From Peptoniphilaceae bacterium AMB_02 (lineage in GTDB: Bacteria; Bacillota; Clostridia; Tissierellales; Peptoniphilaceae), in NCBI GenBank assembly GCA_036321625.1, contig CP143259.1, positions 911,001 to 975,000 of the forward strand: 64,000 bases of DNA. The letters run 5' to 3'. The notes beneath the pieces are model-generated. The model saw nothing but the letters and a program-made list of their open reading frames with translations, made no database searches and was not told the DNA's origin. A program made the position numbers and the translations under genes. Below, piece after piece: positions 15,548-24,699 of this stretch (position 1 is the first letter of the stretch; each line of letters opens with the position of its first letter).

Positions 15548-18184
15548 ATGAGAAAATTAGGAATGAACGAACTAAGAACAGAGTTCTTAGAATTTTTTAA
15601 AGAGAAAAATCATAATATTTTAGAGAGTTTTTCATTAGTACCTGTCAATGATGACAGTTTACTTTTAATAAATGCCGGAATGGCTCCTCTTAAAGATTAT
15701 TTTACAGGTATTAAAAAGATGCCTAGAAACAGAGCTGCATCGAGCCAAAAATGTATTAGAACTGCTGATATTGATATGGTAGGAAAGACAGCAAGACATG
15801 GCACATTTTTTGAAATGCTTGGAAACTTTTCTTTTGGAGATTATTTTAAGAAGGAAGCTATAGCATGGGCATGGGAGTTTATGACCAAAGTTATGGAGAT
15901 AGATCCTGAGATACTGTGGGTGTCCGTATATGAAGAAGATGATGAAGCTTTTGATATCTGGCACAATGAAATTGGAGTTCCAAAGGATAGAATTGTAAGA
16001 CTTGGCAAAGAAGACAATTTTTGGGAGCTTGAAGTTGGACCATGCGGACCATGTTCTGAGATATATGTAGATAGAGGCGAAAAATACGGTTGTGGGGACC
16101 TTGATTGTAAGCCAGGTTGTGAATGTGACAGATTTATGGAAGTTTGGAATCTGGTATTTACTCAGTTTAACAAAGACGAAAACGGGGTTTATCATCCATT
16201 AGAGCATCCGAATATTGATACGGGTATGGGGCTGGAAAGACTTGCCCTTGTAAGCGAAGATGTAAACAATATTTTTGAAGTTGGAGTAATTAGGAATATT
16301 ATCTCAACAATAGAGGAGCTTAGCGGAAAAGAGTACAATAAAGATGAAAGAGTTGATGAGTCAATCAGGGTTATAAGTGACCATGTAAGAGCTATAGTAT
16401 TCTTAGTTTCAGACGGTGTCGTTCCAAGTAATGAAGGTAGAGGTTATGTACTTAGAAGACTTATAAGAAGAGCAATAAGACATGGAAGGTTAATCGGTAT
16501 TAATGACGAGTTTGTTACTAAAGTTGCAAAACCGGTTATCGACTCATATAAAGGCAATTATCCTGAAATCGAAAGAGATCAAGAGAGAATTTTCAAAATC
16601 ATCATTGCTGAAGAAGATAAGTTTAGAGAAACTATAATCCAAGGTTTAGAGAGATTAAATAGTCTTATTGAAATGTACGACAAAAAAGCTCTAAAGACCA
16701 TCGATGGTAAAGAAGTATTCAGACTTTATGACACTTACGGATTCCCACCTGATTTAACTAAGGAAATAGCTTCTGAAAACCAACTTGAAATCGATGAAAC
16801 GGGATTCCATGAGATGATGAAAGAACAGAGAATGAGATCCAGAGAATCCAGACAGGACGACGGCGGTTTCCACTCTTCTGAAATCATTATCGAAACAGAA
16901 CTTAAGAATACCGAGTTTACAGGTTACAATAATATGATGGAACAAGCATCCATTCTTGAAATCTACAAAGACGGAGTTATGGTAGAGTCTCTTTCTGAGG
17001 GAGATCAAGGGGCAATAATCACCGATAAAACCTGTTTTTATGCAGAGAGTGGTGGTCAAGTAGGCGATATAGGTACTATCAATACAACCGGTGGTAAAGC
17101 AAAAGTACTTGATACACAAAAAAATGCGAGCGGTGCTGTAATTCATTATGTTGAAGTAATGGAAGGAATTATAAGATCAAATGAATCTGCAGGACTATTG
17201 GTAGATGAAGATGCCAGAAAAGCAACCATGAAAAATCATAGTGCCACTCATTTATTACACAAGGCGCTTAGAAAAGTACTTGGAGAGCATGTCAATCAGG
17301 CAGGATCACTGGTTGATAAAAACAGACTTAGATTCGATTTCTCTCATTATGAAGCAATTTCTAAAGATCAATTAATGGAAATCGAGAGAATAGTAAATGA
17401 GTTAATAGAGAACAATCTAAAGGTTACTTTTAACGAAATGAGTTTGGTCGATGCAAATAAGATGGGGGCAATAGGACTATTCGAAGACAAATACAAGGAC
17501 ATTGTAAGAGTAGTTGCGATGGGTGAACAGTCCATAGAGCTTTGCGGTGGAACCCATGTTAATCAAACATCTGAAATCCAAATGTTTAAGATTTTATCTG
17601 AATCCGGTATTGCTGCGGGTGTAAGAAGAATTGAGGCAATAACAGGTCATAATGTATACAATTATTTAAATAATTTGCAAAATAATCTTGAGATTATTGC
17701 CGTAAATTTAAAATCGAACTTAAATGATGTGGTTAAGAGAAGCCAGCATATAGTCGAGGAGTTAAAAGAAAAAGAAAAACAGATAGAAAAAATTAAACTT
17801 AGCTTAAAATCTTCATCTATTGATGATATACTTAAAGGAGTAGCTGAAGTTCAAGGTATTAAAATCTTAACTCATAAATTCGATGATGTGGATATGGATA
17901 CGCTGAAAAAACTTGGAGATCAGATTAGAGATAAAATAGGCTCTGCTGTAGTTGTACTTGCAAGTCAAATGGATGGAAAGGTAACATTTTTAGCGACTGT
18001 TACTAAGGATTTAGTTAAAGAGGGAATTAATGCCGGTAATATAGTAAGAGAAGTTTCTAAGATAGCAGGCGGTAATGGAGGCGGAAGACCGGATTTCGCT
18101 ACTGCCGGTGGTAAAGATGTATCTAAAATAGGAGAAGCATTAAATACTGTTATCAAATTAATAGAAATGGGTATAAACAAGTAA
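15548..18184 (+). CDS. alaS: Alanyl-tRNA synthetase
   Basis: 878 aa from ATG at 15548, chosen because GGGGG at 15538-15542 gives the right spacing; an in-frame TTG at 15536 lies before it. Class II catalytic core: SFSLVPVNDDSLLLINAGMAPLK, GKTARHGTFFEMLGNFSFGDYFKKEA, then HPNIDTGMGLERLALV as motif 3. The editing domain has NHSATHLLHKALR and CGGTHV, which bind zinc and clear Ser/Gly-tRNA-Ala. The C-terminal C-Ala region is preceded by a coiled coil (EELKEKEKQIEKIKLSL) and ends GGNGGGRPDFATAGGKD. It is followed after 22 bases by ireB, the conserved Firmicutes order. Confidence 0.97.
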   Translation: MRKLGMNELRTEFLEFFKEKNHNILESFSLVPVNDDSLLLINAGMAPLKDYFTGIKKMPRNRAASSQKCIRTADIDMVGKTARHGTFFEMLGNFSFGDYFKKEAIAWAWEFMTKVMEIDPEILWVSVYEEDDEAFDIWHNEIGVPKDRIVRLGKEDNFWELEVGPCGPCSEIYVDRGEKYGCGDLDCKPGCECDRFMEVWNLVFTQFNKDENGVYHPLEHPNIDTGMGLERLALVSEDVNNIFEVGVIRNIISTIEELSGKEYNKDERVDESIRVISDHVRAIVFLVSDGVVPSNEGRGYVLRRLIRRAIRHGRLIGINDEFVTKVAKPVIDSYKGNYPEIERDQERIFKIIIAEEDKFRETIIQGLERLNSLIEMYDKKALKTIDGKEVFRLYDTYGFPPDLTKEIASENQLEIDETGFHEMMKEQRMRSRESRQDDGGFHSSEIIIETELKNTEFTGYNNMMEQASILEIYKDGVMVESLSEGDQGAIITDKTCFYAESGGQVGDIGTINTTGGKAKVLDTQKNASGAVIHYVEVMEGIIRSNESAGLLVDEDARKATMKNHSATHLLHKALRKVLGEHVNQAGSLVDKNRLRFDFSHYEAISKDQLMEIERIVNELIENNLKVTFNEMSLVDANKMGAIGLFEDKYKDIVRVVAMGEQSIELCGGTHVNQTSEIQMFKILSESGIAAGVRRIEAITGHNVYNYLNNLQNNLEIIAVNLKSNLNDVVKRSQHIVEELKEKEKQIEKIKLSLKSSSIDDILKGVAEVQGIKILTHKFDDVDMDTLKKLGDQIRDKIGSAVVVLASQMDGKVTFLATVTKDLVKEGINAGNIVREVSKIAGGNGGGRPDFATAGGKDVSKIGEALNTVIKLIEMGINK

Positions 18185-18206
18185 TAATTAGTAGGAGGAT
18201 GCGACT

Positions 18207-18470
18207 GTGAACGATAAATTTAACGAAACTATGAAATTTGAAGCGCCAAAGGAAAAATCAGTCATAATTTCCGGCATCATTAAGTCTGTTTATGAAGCGT
18301 TGGAAAAAAAGGGATACGACCCTAAGAATCAAATTATCGGGTACATTTTATCAGGTGATCCGACATATATTACCAGTCATGAAAATGCAAGAAATATGAT
18401 TAGACAAATCGATAGAGATGAGCTGCTGGATGAACTTTTAGATTGTTATCTGGAAGCTAGAGTAAAATAA
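18207..18470 (+). CDS. ireB: IreB family regulatory protein (DUF965)
   Basis: 87 aa small helical protein from a GTG start behind TAGGAGG. The sequence GYDPKNQIIGYILSGDPTYITSHENARNMI is diagnostic of the IreB/YrzL family. In enterococci IreB is phosphorylated on Thr residues near its N-terminus by the PASTA kinase IreK and opposes cephalosporin tolerance. Here the N-terminal NETMKFEAP keeps a candidate Thr. It sits in the classic alaS-ireB-ruvX neighbourhood, although the aldo/keto reductase has been inserted between ireB and ruvX in this genome. Likely co-transcribed with alaS. Confidence 0.92.
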   Translation: MNDKFNETMKFEAPKEKSVIISGIIKSVYEALEKKGYDPKNQIIGYILSGDPTYITSHENARNMIRQIDRDELLDELLDCYLEARVK

Positions 18471-18478
18471 ACTAAGGA

Positions 18479-18506
18479 ATTCGGGAATAGATTTCTATTC
18501 CCGAAT
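18479..18506 (+). repeat. 12-bp hairpin touching the next start codon
   Basis: ATTCGGGAATAG (18479-18490), loop ATTT, CTATTCCCGAAT (18495-18506). It ends directly before an ATG at 18507 and has no T-run. It could be a terminator that retains only its stem, an RNA-stability hairpin, or a structure limiting translation of the next gene, which has no visible Shine-Dalgarno. Confidence 0.7.
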
Positions 18507-18515
18507 ATGTTAATT

Positions 18516-19463
18516 ATGGAATATATTAAATTGGGCAGTACTGATATCGTTGTTTCTAAGCTTTGTTTTGGTTCCCTTACGATTACTCCTTTCCAAGGGA
18601 ATCTTTCCATTGAAGATGGTTCAAAGCTTATTAAGTATGCTTATGACAAGGGTGTAAACTTTATCGATACTGCAGAACTATACGATAATTATAATTACAT
18701 AAATAAGGCTTTAAAACTAATTGGAAGACAAAATTATATCATAGCTACTAAGACATATGCCTATGATGCCGAAGGAGCTCGCAAGAGTCTTGAAAATGCA
18801 CTTAGGGAACTTGAAACTGATTACATAGATATATTTTTGTTACATGAACAGGAGTCTGTTCATACCATAAAAGGGCATTATGAAGCCATTGAGTATTTTG
18901 AAAAACAAAAACAAAAAGGGATTATCAGAGCTATAGGAATATCAACTCACAAAATAAGTGGAGTTCACGGATTCAATATGTATGATAATCTCGATATCAT
19001 ACATCCTATGATAAACTATACCGGATTGGGGATACTTGACGGGACCAGAGATGAAATGCTCGATGCCATAGATATCGCACATAAAAGAGGAAAAGGGATC
19101 TATGCAATGAAGGTTCTAGGAGGTGGCCACCATATTCCGGAAGTAGAAAAAGCTGTCAATTTTATTAGGAATATCGAAGCAATCGACTCCTATGCTATTG
19201 GCATGCAATCTGAAGATGAAGTAGACTGTAATATTATTTTAGTAGGTACAGGTAAATACCCCGAGAGGTTTAGAGACTCTTTAAGTAAAGTAAAAAGGCG
19301 TCTAATAGTTGCGGATTATTGTCGGGGTTGCTCAAAATGTGTCGAGATGTGTAGACATAATGGAATAGAGCTTATAAATGGACATGCATATGTAACAAAA
19401 AATTGTATTCTATGTGGTTATTGTGCTAATTATTGTCCTGATTTTTGCATTAAAGTAATTTAG
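18516..19463 (+). CDS. Aldo/keto reductase fused to a two-cluster ferredoxin domain
   Basis: About 315 aa. Residues 1-250 form an AKR TIM barrel: CFGSLTI, FIDTAELYDNYNYI (catalytic Tyr region), YIIATKTYAYDAEG with Lys, DIFLLHEQ with His. The C-terminal 60 residues carry CRGCSKCVEMC and CILCGYCANYC, each with a CxxCxxC-type pattern for a [4Fe-4S] cluster. Such AKR-ferredoxin fusions are common in strict anaerobes and are thought to couple an oxidoreductase step to ferredoxin electrons; the substrate is unknown. Two ATGs (18507, 18516) are possible and neither has a ribosome site, as the upstream DNA is a hairpin. Downstream, 57 bases separate it from ruvX. Confidence 0.85.
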   Translation: MEYIKLGSTDIVVSKLCFGSLTITPFQGNLSIEDGSKLIKYAYDKGVNFIDTAELYDNYNYINKALKLIGRQNYIIATKTYAYDAEGARKSLENALRELETDYIDIFLLHEQESVHTIKGHYEAIEYFEKQKQKGIIRAIGISTHKISGVHGFNMYDNLDIIHPMINYTGLGILDGTRDEMLDAIDIAHKRGKGIYAMKVLGGGHHIPEVEKAVNFIRNIEAIDSYAIGMQSEDEVDCNIILVGTGKYPERFRDSLSKVKRRLIVADYCRGCSKCVEMCRHNGIELINGHAYVTKNCILCGYCANYCPDFCIKVI

Positions 19464-19520
19464 ATTATTAGTTTATTAAATTGATTTACAAATTTTAATT
19501 AGTTTTGAAAGAGTGAAAAA

Positions 19521-19931
19521 ATGAAAAGAGTTGCAGGTTTGGATGTAGGTGATAAAACAATAGGAATAGCCATTAGTGATCCAATGAGGATTATTGCTCA
19601 AGGACTAACCACGCTTAGAAGAACTAAGCTTGACGATGATTTAGATGTGGTTTTAAAAATACTTTTAGAGCATGATGTTGAATTAATCGTAGTCGGAATG
19701 CCTAAAAACATGAATGATACCATTGGACCGCAAGCACAAAGGGTTATGAATTTTGCCAACAGATTGAGAGATAAATCCGGTATAGAGTTAATATACCAAG
19801 ATGAACGTTTAACAACTGTTTCGGCAAATAAAGTTTTAATAGAATCCAAAGTACGTAGAGAAAATAGAAAAAAATATGTCGACAAGATAGCTGCGACTTA
19901 TATTTTACAGACATATTTAGATAGGAGTTAA
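19521..19931 (+). CDS. ruvX: Holliday junction resolvase-like nuclease RuvX/YqgF
   Basis: 136 aa RNase H-fold protein. The N-terminal RVAGLDVGDKTIGIAISDP gives the first catalytic Asp, LIVVGMPKNMN is the central strand, and IYQDERLTT with the C-terminal D-K-IAATYILQTYLD supplies the remaining acids. The family processes the 5-prime end of pre-16S rRNA and was once thought to resolve Holliday junctions. The ATG follows GAAAGAG. One base separates it from the DUF1292 gene. The order ruvX-DUF1292-fur is preserved in many clostridia. Confidence 0.93.
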   Translation: MKRVAGLDVGDKTIGIAISDPMRIIAQGLTTLRRTKLDDDLDVVLKILLEHDVELIVVGMPKNMNDTIGPQAQRVMNFANRLRDKSGIELIYQDERLTTVSANKVLIESKVRRENRKKYVDKIAATYILQTYLDRS

Positions 19932-19932
19932 A

Positions 19933-20181
19933 ATGAACAAAATTGAATTAATTGACGAATCCGGCAAAATAGAAGAGTTTCAAGTTATTGATACCTTCGG
20001 AATGGATGATAATGACTATGCTGTACTAATGCCGGTTGAGGACCACGACGACACAACCATGATATTGAGGATTGAGTACGGTGCGGATGGTGAACTGGTC
20101 TTGGTAAGTATAGATGATGACAATGAATTTGAAGATGCAGTTGAAGTTTATGAAGAATTGAAAAATGAGAAACTTCAGTAA
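19933..20181 (+). CDS. DUF1292 family protein (YrzB-like)
   Basis: 82 aa acidic protein of unknown function. It contains the family pattern of a beta-rich N-terminus (IELIDESGKIEEFQVID), then YAVLMPVEDHDDTTMILRIEYG and an acidic tail DDDNEFEDAVEVYEEL. It starts one base after ruvX behind ATAGGAG, so it is translationally coupled. In Bacillus the homolog (YrzB) sits in the same place between yrrK and yrrL. No catalytic residues are apparent; a small binding or adaptor protein is the usual guess. Confidence 0.88.
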   Translation: MNKIELIDESGKIEEFQVIDTFGMDDNDYAVLMPVEDHDDTTMILRIEYGADGELVLVSIDDDNEFEDAVEVYEELKNEKLQ

Positions 20182-20192
20182 GAGAGGTAGTA

Positions 20193-20642
20193 ATGGATTT
20201 TAAATTAGCAAAAGAGATAATGCAAAGTGCAGGATACAAAGCTACAGGACAACGAAAACTGGTATTTGAAATACTGGAGCGTTACAATGAAGAACACTTA
20301 ACACCGGAAGAGATCCACAAGTATGTCAAAAAGGAAAATGAGAATATTGGGATTGCGACAGTGTATAGGACCTTATTATTATTCGACAATCTTGGTATTG
20401 TACAAAAATTAAATATTGATGATAGTGGTGCTAGATATGAACTGGTTGAAGAACTTGAAGGACATCACCACCACCATTTAATCTGCTCAAAATGTTCAGG
20501 AGTTGAAGAAGTTAGAGTGGATTTACTGGATGAAGTAGAGAAAAAAATTGAAGAAAGTCATGGTTTCAAAATAGAAAATCATGAATTAAAGTTTTATGGT
20601 ATTTGTAAGAATTGCAACGAAGAAGGAGAAATTTGTGAGTAA
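20193..20642 (+). CDS. Fur-family transcriptional regulator
   Basis: 149 aa metal- or peroxide-sensing repressor. N-terminal winged helix (GYKATGQRKLVFEILERY, LTPEEIHKYV, IGIATVYRTLLLFDNLGIV) with the family TVYRTL recognition helix. The C-terminal dimerisation domain has the regulatory metal site GHHHHHLICSKC and a CxxC zinc site (CSKC and CKNC). The histidine run GHHHHH is intrinsic. Whether it senses Fe, Zn or peroxide (PerR/Zur) cannot be decided from this sequence. AGAGAGG lies before the ATG. Its last codons overlap the GTG start of RNase J by 8 bases. Confidence 0.9.
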   Translation: MDFKLAKEIMQSAGYKATGQRKLVFEILERYNEEHLTPEEIHKYVKKENENIGIATVYRTLLLFDNLGIVQKLNIDDSGARYELVEELEGHHHHHLICSKCSGVEEVRVDLLDEVEKKIEESHGFKIENHELKFYGICKNCNEEGEICE

Positions 20643-22302
20643 AAAAAGTAAAGAAAAGTTAAAAATAATTCCCTTGGGAGGATTAGCTGAAATAGGGAAA
20701 AACATGACCGTGGTTGAATACGGTAATGATATAATAATAGTCGATTGTGGATTGACATTCCCTGATGAAGACATGTTGGGGATAGATATAGTAATTCCGG
20801 ATATTAGTTATCTGGAAAAAAATACGAAGAAAATAAAAGGGCTGATAATTACGCATGGTCATGAGGACCATATTGGAGCTATACCCTATGTATTAAAGAA
20901 ATTGAATATACCCGTATACGGTACCAGACTGACACTTGGTTTATTAAAGAATAAGTTTCAGGAGCATAAACTGAATACAGATTGTTTAAATGAGATTCAT
21001 GCAGGCACTCCATTTAAACTAGGTGTTTTTAAAATTGAACCGGTTCAAGCGTCACATTCTATACCGGACAGCGTATCTTTTGCAATAGATACACCGGTAG
21101 GTATGGTAATTTTTACGGGAGATTTTAAGATTGATTATACTCCAATTGACGGAGATTTAATGGATCTGCCAAGACTGGCCACACTAGGTGATAAAGGTGT
21201 ATTGGCACTGCTGGCAGACAGTACAAATATTGAAAGAGAAGGATACTCCATGAGTGAAAGACATGTTGGAGAAACTTTTAAAGATATATTTGCGAGAGCT
21301 GAGTCTAGAATAGTTGTAGCAACATTCGCTTCAAACCTTCATAGAGTTCAGCAGGTAATCTCGGCATCCGAGTATTTTGGAAAAAAAGTAGCTATTTCAG
21401 GAAGATCTATGGTAAACACCATTGGAGTTGCACTGGAACTCGGTTATTTAAATGTAAAAGACGGAACTATTATAGATATTAATAATGTAAATAAATATCC
21501 GGGAGATCAGGTGGTAATACTGACTACAGGCAGTCAAGGAGAACCAATGTCAGCATTGTCACGAATGGCAAATGGAGATCATAGACAGGTTCATCTCGTA
21601 CCTGAAGATACTGTTGTAATATCAGCATCACCAATACCGGGAAATGAAAAAACAGTTTTTAATGTATTAAACAAACTTACTGAAATCGGGGTTAAAGTAA
21701 TATATCAAGCCTTGGCTGATGTACACGTATCCGGTCACGCATTTAAAGAAGAATTAAAGTTAATACACACACTTGTAAGACCTAAATACTTCATACCGGT
21801 TCATGGAGAACAAAGACATCTAAAACTGCATGCTAAGCTTGCTGTAGAGCTTGGTATGGAGGAAAAGAATATTGCTCTTGGAGCTAATGGTACGATTTTT
21901 GAATTGGATGACAGGGGCATTAATATTGCAGGAACAGTACAGGCAGGCAATGTACTTGTAGATGGACTTGGCGTAGGAGATGTTGGGAATATCGTCTTAA
22001 GAGACAGAAAACATCTATCTGAAGATGGTCTTTTAGTCGTCGTCATCACCATAGATAAACAGGATAAGTCTGTAATAGCAGGTCCTGACATAATCTCAAG
22101 AGGATTTGTGTATGTAAAAGAATCAACAGATCTAATGGACGATGCTAAAAAAGTAGTAGAGAAAACACTGGAAAAATGTGGAGATAAAAATATAACGGAT
22201 TGGGGAACTTTAAAATACAATATACGAGATGCACTGAAAGGGTTCCTATATCATGAAATAAAGAGAAATCCAATGATTTTACCAATAATCATGGAAGTTT
22301 AA
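20635..22302 (+). CDS. rnj: Ribonuclease J
   Basis: 555 aa from GTG at 20635, chosen because AAGGAG (20623-20628) fits it; the longer frame to ATG 20596 lies inside fur. Beta-CASP metallo-beta-lactamase RNase: THGHEDHIGAIPYVL is the HxHxDH zinc motif, followed by SHSIPDSVSF, FTGDFK, DSTNIEREGYSMSER and a downstream PVHGEQRHL His, then a C-terminal dimerisation domain. It does 5-prime exo- and endonucleolytic mRNA decay and rRNA maturation in the cytosol. YlbF, a partner in the decay machinery, follows 13 bases later. Overlap with fur implies translational coupling. Confidence 0.95.
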   Translation: MSKKSKEKLKIIPLGGLAEIGKNMTVVEYGNDIIIVDCGLTFPDEDMLGIDIVIPDISYLEKNTKKIKGLIITHGHEDHIGAIPYVLKKLNIPVYGTRLTLGLLKNKFQEHKLNTDCLNEIHAGTPFKLGVFKIEPVQASHSIPDSVSFAIDTPVGMVIFTGDFKIDYTPIDGDLMDLPRLATLGDKGVLALLADSTNIEREGYSMSERHVGETFKDIFARAESRIVVATFASNLHRVQQVISASEYFGKKVAISGRSMVNTIGVALELGYLNVKDGTIIDINNVNKYPGDQVVILTTGSQGEPMSALSRMANGDHRQVHLVPEDTVVISASPIPGNEKTVFNVLNKLTEIGVKVIYQALADVHVSGHAFKEELKLIHTLVRPKYFIPVHGEQRHLKLHAKLAVELGMEEKNIALGANGTIFELDDRGINIAGTVQAGNVLVDGLGVGDVGNIVLRDRKHLSEDGLLVVVITIDKQDKSVIAGPDIISRGFVYVKESTDLMDDAKKVVEKTLEKCGDKNITDWGTLKYNIRDALKGFLYHEIKRNPMILPIIMEV

Positions 22303-22315
22303 TCTGGAGGTATTT

Positions 22316-22648
22316 ATGAATATATATGATAAGGCTCATGAGCTGGCACGTGAACTTAAAAATTCGGAAGAGTTTCAAGAATATAAAAAATTAAATGCTG
22401 AAGTTATGCAAAATGAAAAGCATAAGGAAATGATTGAGGACTTTAGGGCAAAAGTTATAGATTTTCAATTAAAGAACTATGGTAAAGATGATCAAAATCC
22501 TGAAGAACTTGAGAAAATTCAAACTCTTCAAAATGCATTGATGATGAACTCGGAAATCTCAAAGTTTTTAATAGCTGAACTTAGATTTTCTCAAATGTTT
22601 GAAGACATAAATAAAATCATAGTTGAATCAATAAAATTGGACGAATAA
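22316..22648 (+). CDS. YlbF/YmcA family protein
   Basis: 110 aa all-helical protein. The pattern YDKAHELARELKNSEEFQEYKKL, then a helical middle and LIAELRFSQMFEDINKII, is that of the YlbF/YmcA (RicA/RicF) family. In Bacillus these proteins form a complex with RicT that carries Fe-S clusters and influences RNase Y-dependent mRNA processing; the role in anaerobes is inferred from that. No Cys is present here, so this single member would not itself hold a cluster. AGGAGG-like TGGAGGT precedes the ATG, and it lies between rnj and trmR with 2-13 base gaps. Confidence 0.88.
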   Translation: MNIYDKAHELARELKNSEEFQEYKKLNAEVMQNEKHKEMIEDFRAKVIDFQLKNYGKDDQNPEELEKIQTLQNALMMNSEISKFLIAELRFSQMFEDINKIIVESIKLDE

Positions 22649-22650
22649 TA

Positions 22651-23325
22651 ATGACGGGTATTTGCGAACCATATATAGTAGATTATCTAAGGGGTCTTTA
22701 TTCAGATCAAGACCCCTTTTTATTGAGTTTAGAGGAGTATGCAGCCAGGTATGAAGTCCCAATAATAGAAAGGGAATCATTAGCACTTCTTGAACTGATG
22801 GTTAATTTAAAAAATCCAAAGAGGATTCTCGAGATTGGAACAGCTATCGGATATTCTACAATTGCAATGGCTAAGATTTCATCTAATGTGATTATTGATA
22901 CCATAGATATTGACGAAGAGAACCTTAGTGTGGCTCAACTAAATATAGCAGAAGCCGGATATGATAATAGAATATTTCTGCATTATGGAGATGCAAGTGA
23001 TGTATTAGATAATTTAAAAGAAAAATATGATATGGTATTTATAGATGCAGCTAAAAGTCACTACAGGGAGTATTTTGATAAATGTTTAAATCTGGTCAAT
23101 GATAATGCACTTATCATTTCTGACAATGTACTATTTAAAGGCCTTATAGCAAATGATGAACTGGTCAATAGAAGAGCTAGAACTCTAGTAAGAGCTATGA
23201 GAAATTATTTGGAATTTTTAACTCATACCAAAGGCCTAAGCACTTCTGTATTACCGGTAGGTGACGGAGTGGCAATAACTAAGATAGATTTAAAAGAATT
23301 GGAAATTGAACCGGAAAGGAAATAA
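22651..23325 (+). CDS. trmR: tRNA 5-hydroxyuridine methyltransferase
   Basis: 224 aa SAM-dependent O-methyltransferase of the YrrM/TrmR type. SAM-binding is seen at ILEIGTAIGYSTIAMA, followed by IDTIDIDEEN, MVFIDAAKSHYREYFD (catalytic and metal-binding Asp/Lys) and LIISDNVLFKG (metal-binding DN). TrmR methylates the ho5U34 wobble base to mo5U. The next gene is a U32-family enzyme of the TrhP type that makes ho5U, so substrate and product enzymes are adjacent, as in Bacillus yrrM-yrrN-yrrO. It starts 2 bases after ylbF and ends 2 bases before the U32 gene. Confidence 0.88.
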   Translation: MTGICEPYIVDYLRGLYSDQDPFLLSLEEYAARYEVPIIERESLALLELMVNLKNPKRILEIGTAIGYSTIAMAKISSNVIIDTIDIDEENLSVAQLNIAEAGYDNRIFLHYGDASDVLDNLKEKYDMVFIDAAKSHYREYFDKCLNLVNDNALIISDNVLFKGLIANDELVNRRARTLVRAMRNYLEFLTHTKGLSTSVLPVGDGVAITKIDLKELEIEPERK

Positions 23326-23327
23326 AT

Positions 23328-24551
23328 TTGAAAAAAGTAGAATTATTGGCTCCTGCAGGAGATTTGTTAAAACTTAAAACGGCGATAGAATACGGCGCCG
23401 ATGCAGTTTATTTAGCGGGAAAAAACTTTGGTCTTAGAACTGCATCTAAAAACTTCACTGATGATCAGATAAAAGAAGCAACCGAGTATTGTCATAGCAG
23501 AGGAAAGAAGATATATATCACTATGAATATAATTCCCCATAATTCCGATTTGGTGGGTATTGGGGAATATGTAAGAACGCTTGAAGAAATCGGAGTAGAT
23601 GCAGTTATAGTCTCAGATGCGGGTATGGTATCGATTATTAGAAGAATTACCAAGACTCTGCCGATTCATTTAAGTACACAGGCAAGTGTAACAAATTATG
23701 AAACTGTAAACTTTTGGTATGATTATGGTTTAAGACGTGTGATACTCGCAAGAGAATTATCACTTGACGAGATAAGCGAAATAAAACAAAATATACCGGA
23801 TGATATGGAATTAGAAATGTTTGTACATGGGGCAATGTGTATATCTTATTCCGGTAGATGTCTATTGAGTAATTATATGGTAGGTAGAGATGCTAACCTT
23901 GGAGATTGTGCGCATGCTTGTAGATGGAAATACAGTCTGGTAGAAGAAAAAAGACCTGGTGAGTATTTTCCGATTTCGGAGGATGAAAGCGGAGCCTTTA
24001 TACTAAACTCAAAAGACCTATGTCTACTGGACGGTTTAGATAGAGTCCTCAAAACAGGTGTGGACAGCATTAAAATAGAAGGTAGGGTTAAGAGTCAATA
24101 CTATGTTGCAACGGTCGTAAGGTCGTATAGAATGGCTGTAGATGCATACTATGAGAACAGACTTACTCCGGAACTTGCTCAGAGTTTAATTACTGAAATA
24201 AGAAAAGCTTCTCATAGAGATTTCACAAGCGGGTTTACTTATGAACAGCCCGATGAGAATGCACAGATTTACGGATCTTCATCCTATATAAGGAATTATG
24301 ACTTTGTAGGTGTCGTATTGGATTATGATATTGAATCCAAGATGGCAACTGTCGAACAGAGAAATAAAATTGAAGTCGGAGATAAATTAGAAATCTTTGG
24401 ACCGAATATAGAGCATTTTGATTACGAAGTAGTAGAGATGAAAGATAAAAATGGCAAGGACATAGAATCTGCACCTCATGCACAACAGATTATTAAACTA
24501 AAAATAGATCATGAGGTCAAACCATGGTATATGATAAGAAAGCCAATCTAA
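23328..24551 (+). CDS. trhP: U32-family tRNA hydroxylation protein (TrhP-like)
   Basis: 407 aa, TTG start after GGAAAGGA. Peptidase-U32 fold: LLAPAGDLLKLKTAIEYGADAVYLAG at the N-terminus, ITMNIIPHN, HLSTQASVTNYETVNFW, VILARELSLDEI, EMFVHGAMCISYSGRCLLSNY and the Cys-rich CAHACRWKYSLVEE, where conserved Cys may hold an Fe-S cluster. The C-terminal part includes KIEGRVKSQYYVATVVR. U32 proteins of this clade hydroxylate U34 in tRNA using prephenate rather than act as proteases. The coupling to trmR supports that role. A second U32 gene lies at 54275. Confidence 0.85.
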   Translation: MKKVELLAPAGDLLKLKTAIEYGADAVYLAGKNFGLRTASKNFTDDQIKEATEYCHSRGKKIYITMNIIPHNSDLVGIGEYVRTLEEIGVDAVIVSDAGMVSIIRRITKTLPIHLSTQASVTNYETVNFWYDYGLRRVILARELSLDEISEIKQNIPDDMELEMFVHGAMCISYSGRCLLSNYMVGRDANLGDCAHACRWKYSLVEEKRPGEYFPISEDESGAFILNSKDLCLLDGLDRVLKTGVDSIKIEGRVKSQYYVATVVRSYRMAVDAYYENRLTPELAQSLITEIRKASHRDFTSGFTYEQPDENAQIYGSSSYIRNYDFVGVVLDYDIESKMATVEQRNKIEVGDKLEIFGPNIEHFDYEVVEMKDKNGKDIESAPHAQQIIKLKIDHEVKPWYMIRKPI

Positions 24552-24592
24552 ATATGATAAAAGATTTTTATTGGATATATAATTAAAAATTA

Positions 24593-24621
24593 TTGTATTT
24601 AGTAAATATATATGTTATACT
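24593..24621 (+). promoter_or_regulatory. Promoter of rplS
   Basis: TTGTAT (24593-24598), 17-base spacer, TATACT (24616-24621), in the 115-base gap before rplS. Confidence 0.65.
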
Positions 24622-24692
24622 ATTTAGGCATGTAAAACGGGTGTTCCTCTGCTCGGTTGTAAGGGTATGAACATTGTAAGAAAAGGAGGGTT
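24622..24692 (+). promoter_or_regulatory. Possible L19 mRNA leader
   Basis: GC-richer leader segment (AAAACGGGTGTTCCTCTGCT, then CGGTTGTAAGGG) directly between the rplS promoter and its Shine-Dalgarno. Firmicutes often carry an autoregulatory leader at this place. I recognise it by position and composition, not by a reconstructed structure. Confidence 0.4.
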
Positions 24693-24699
24693 TTTACAA

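Noticed and set aside
15665..16195. 176-codon antisense frame in alaS
   Set aside because: It is fully covered by the conserved AlaRS catalytic core and has no ribosome site or protein-like motif.
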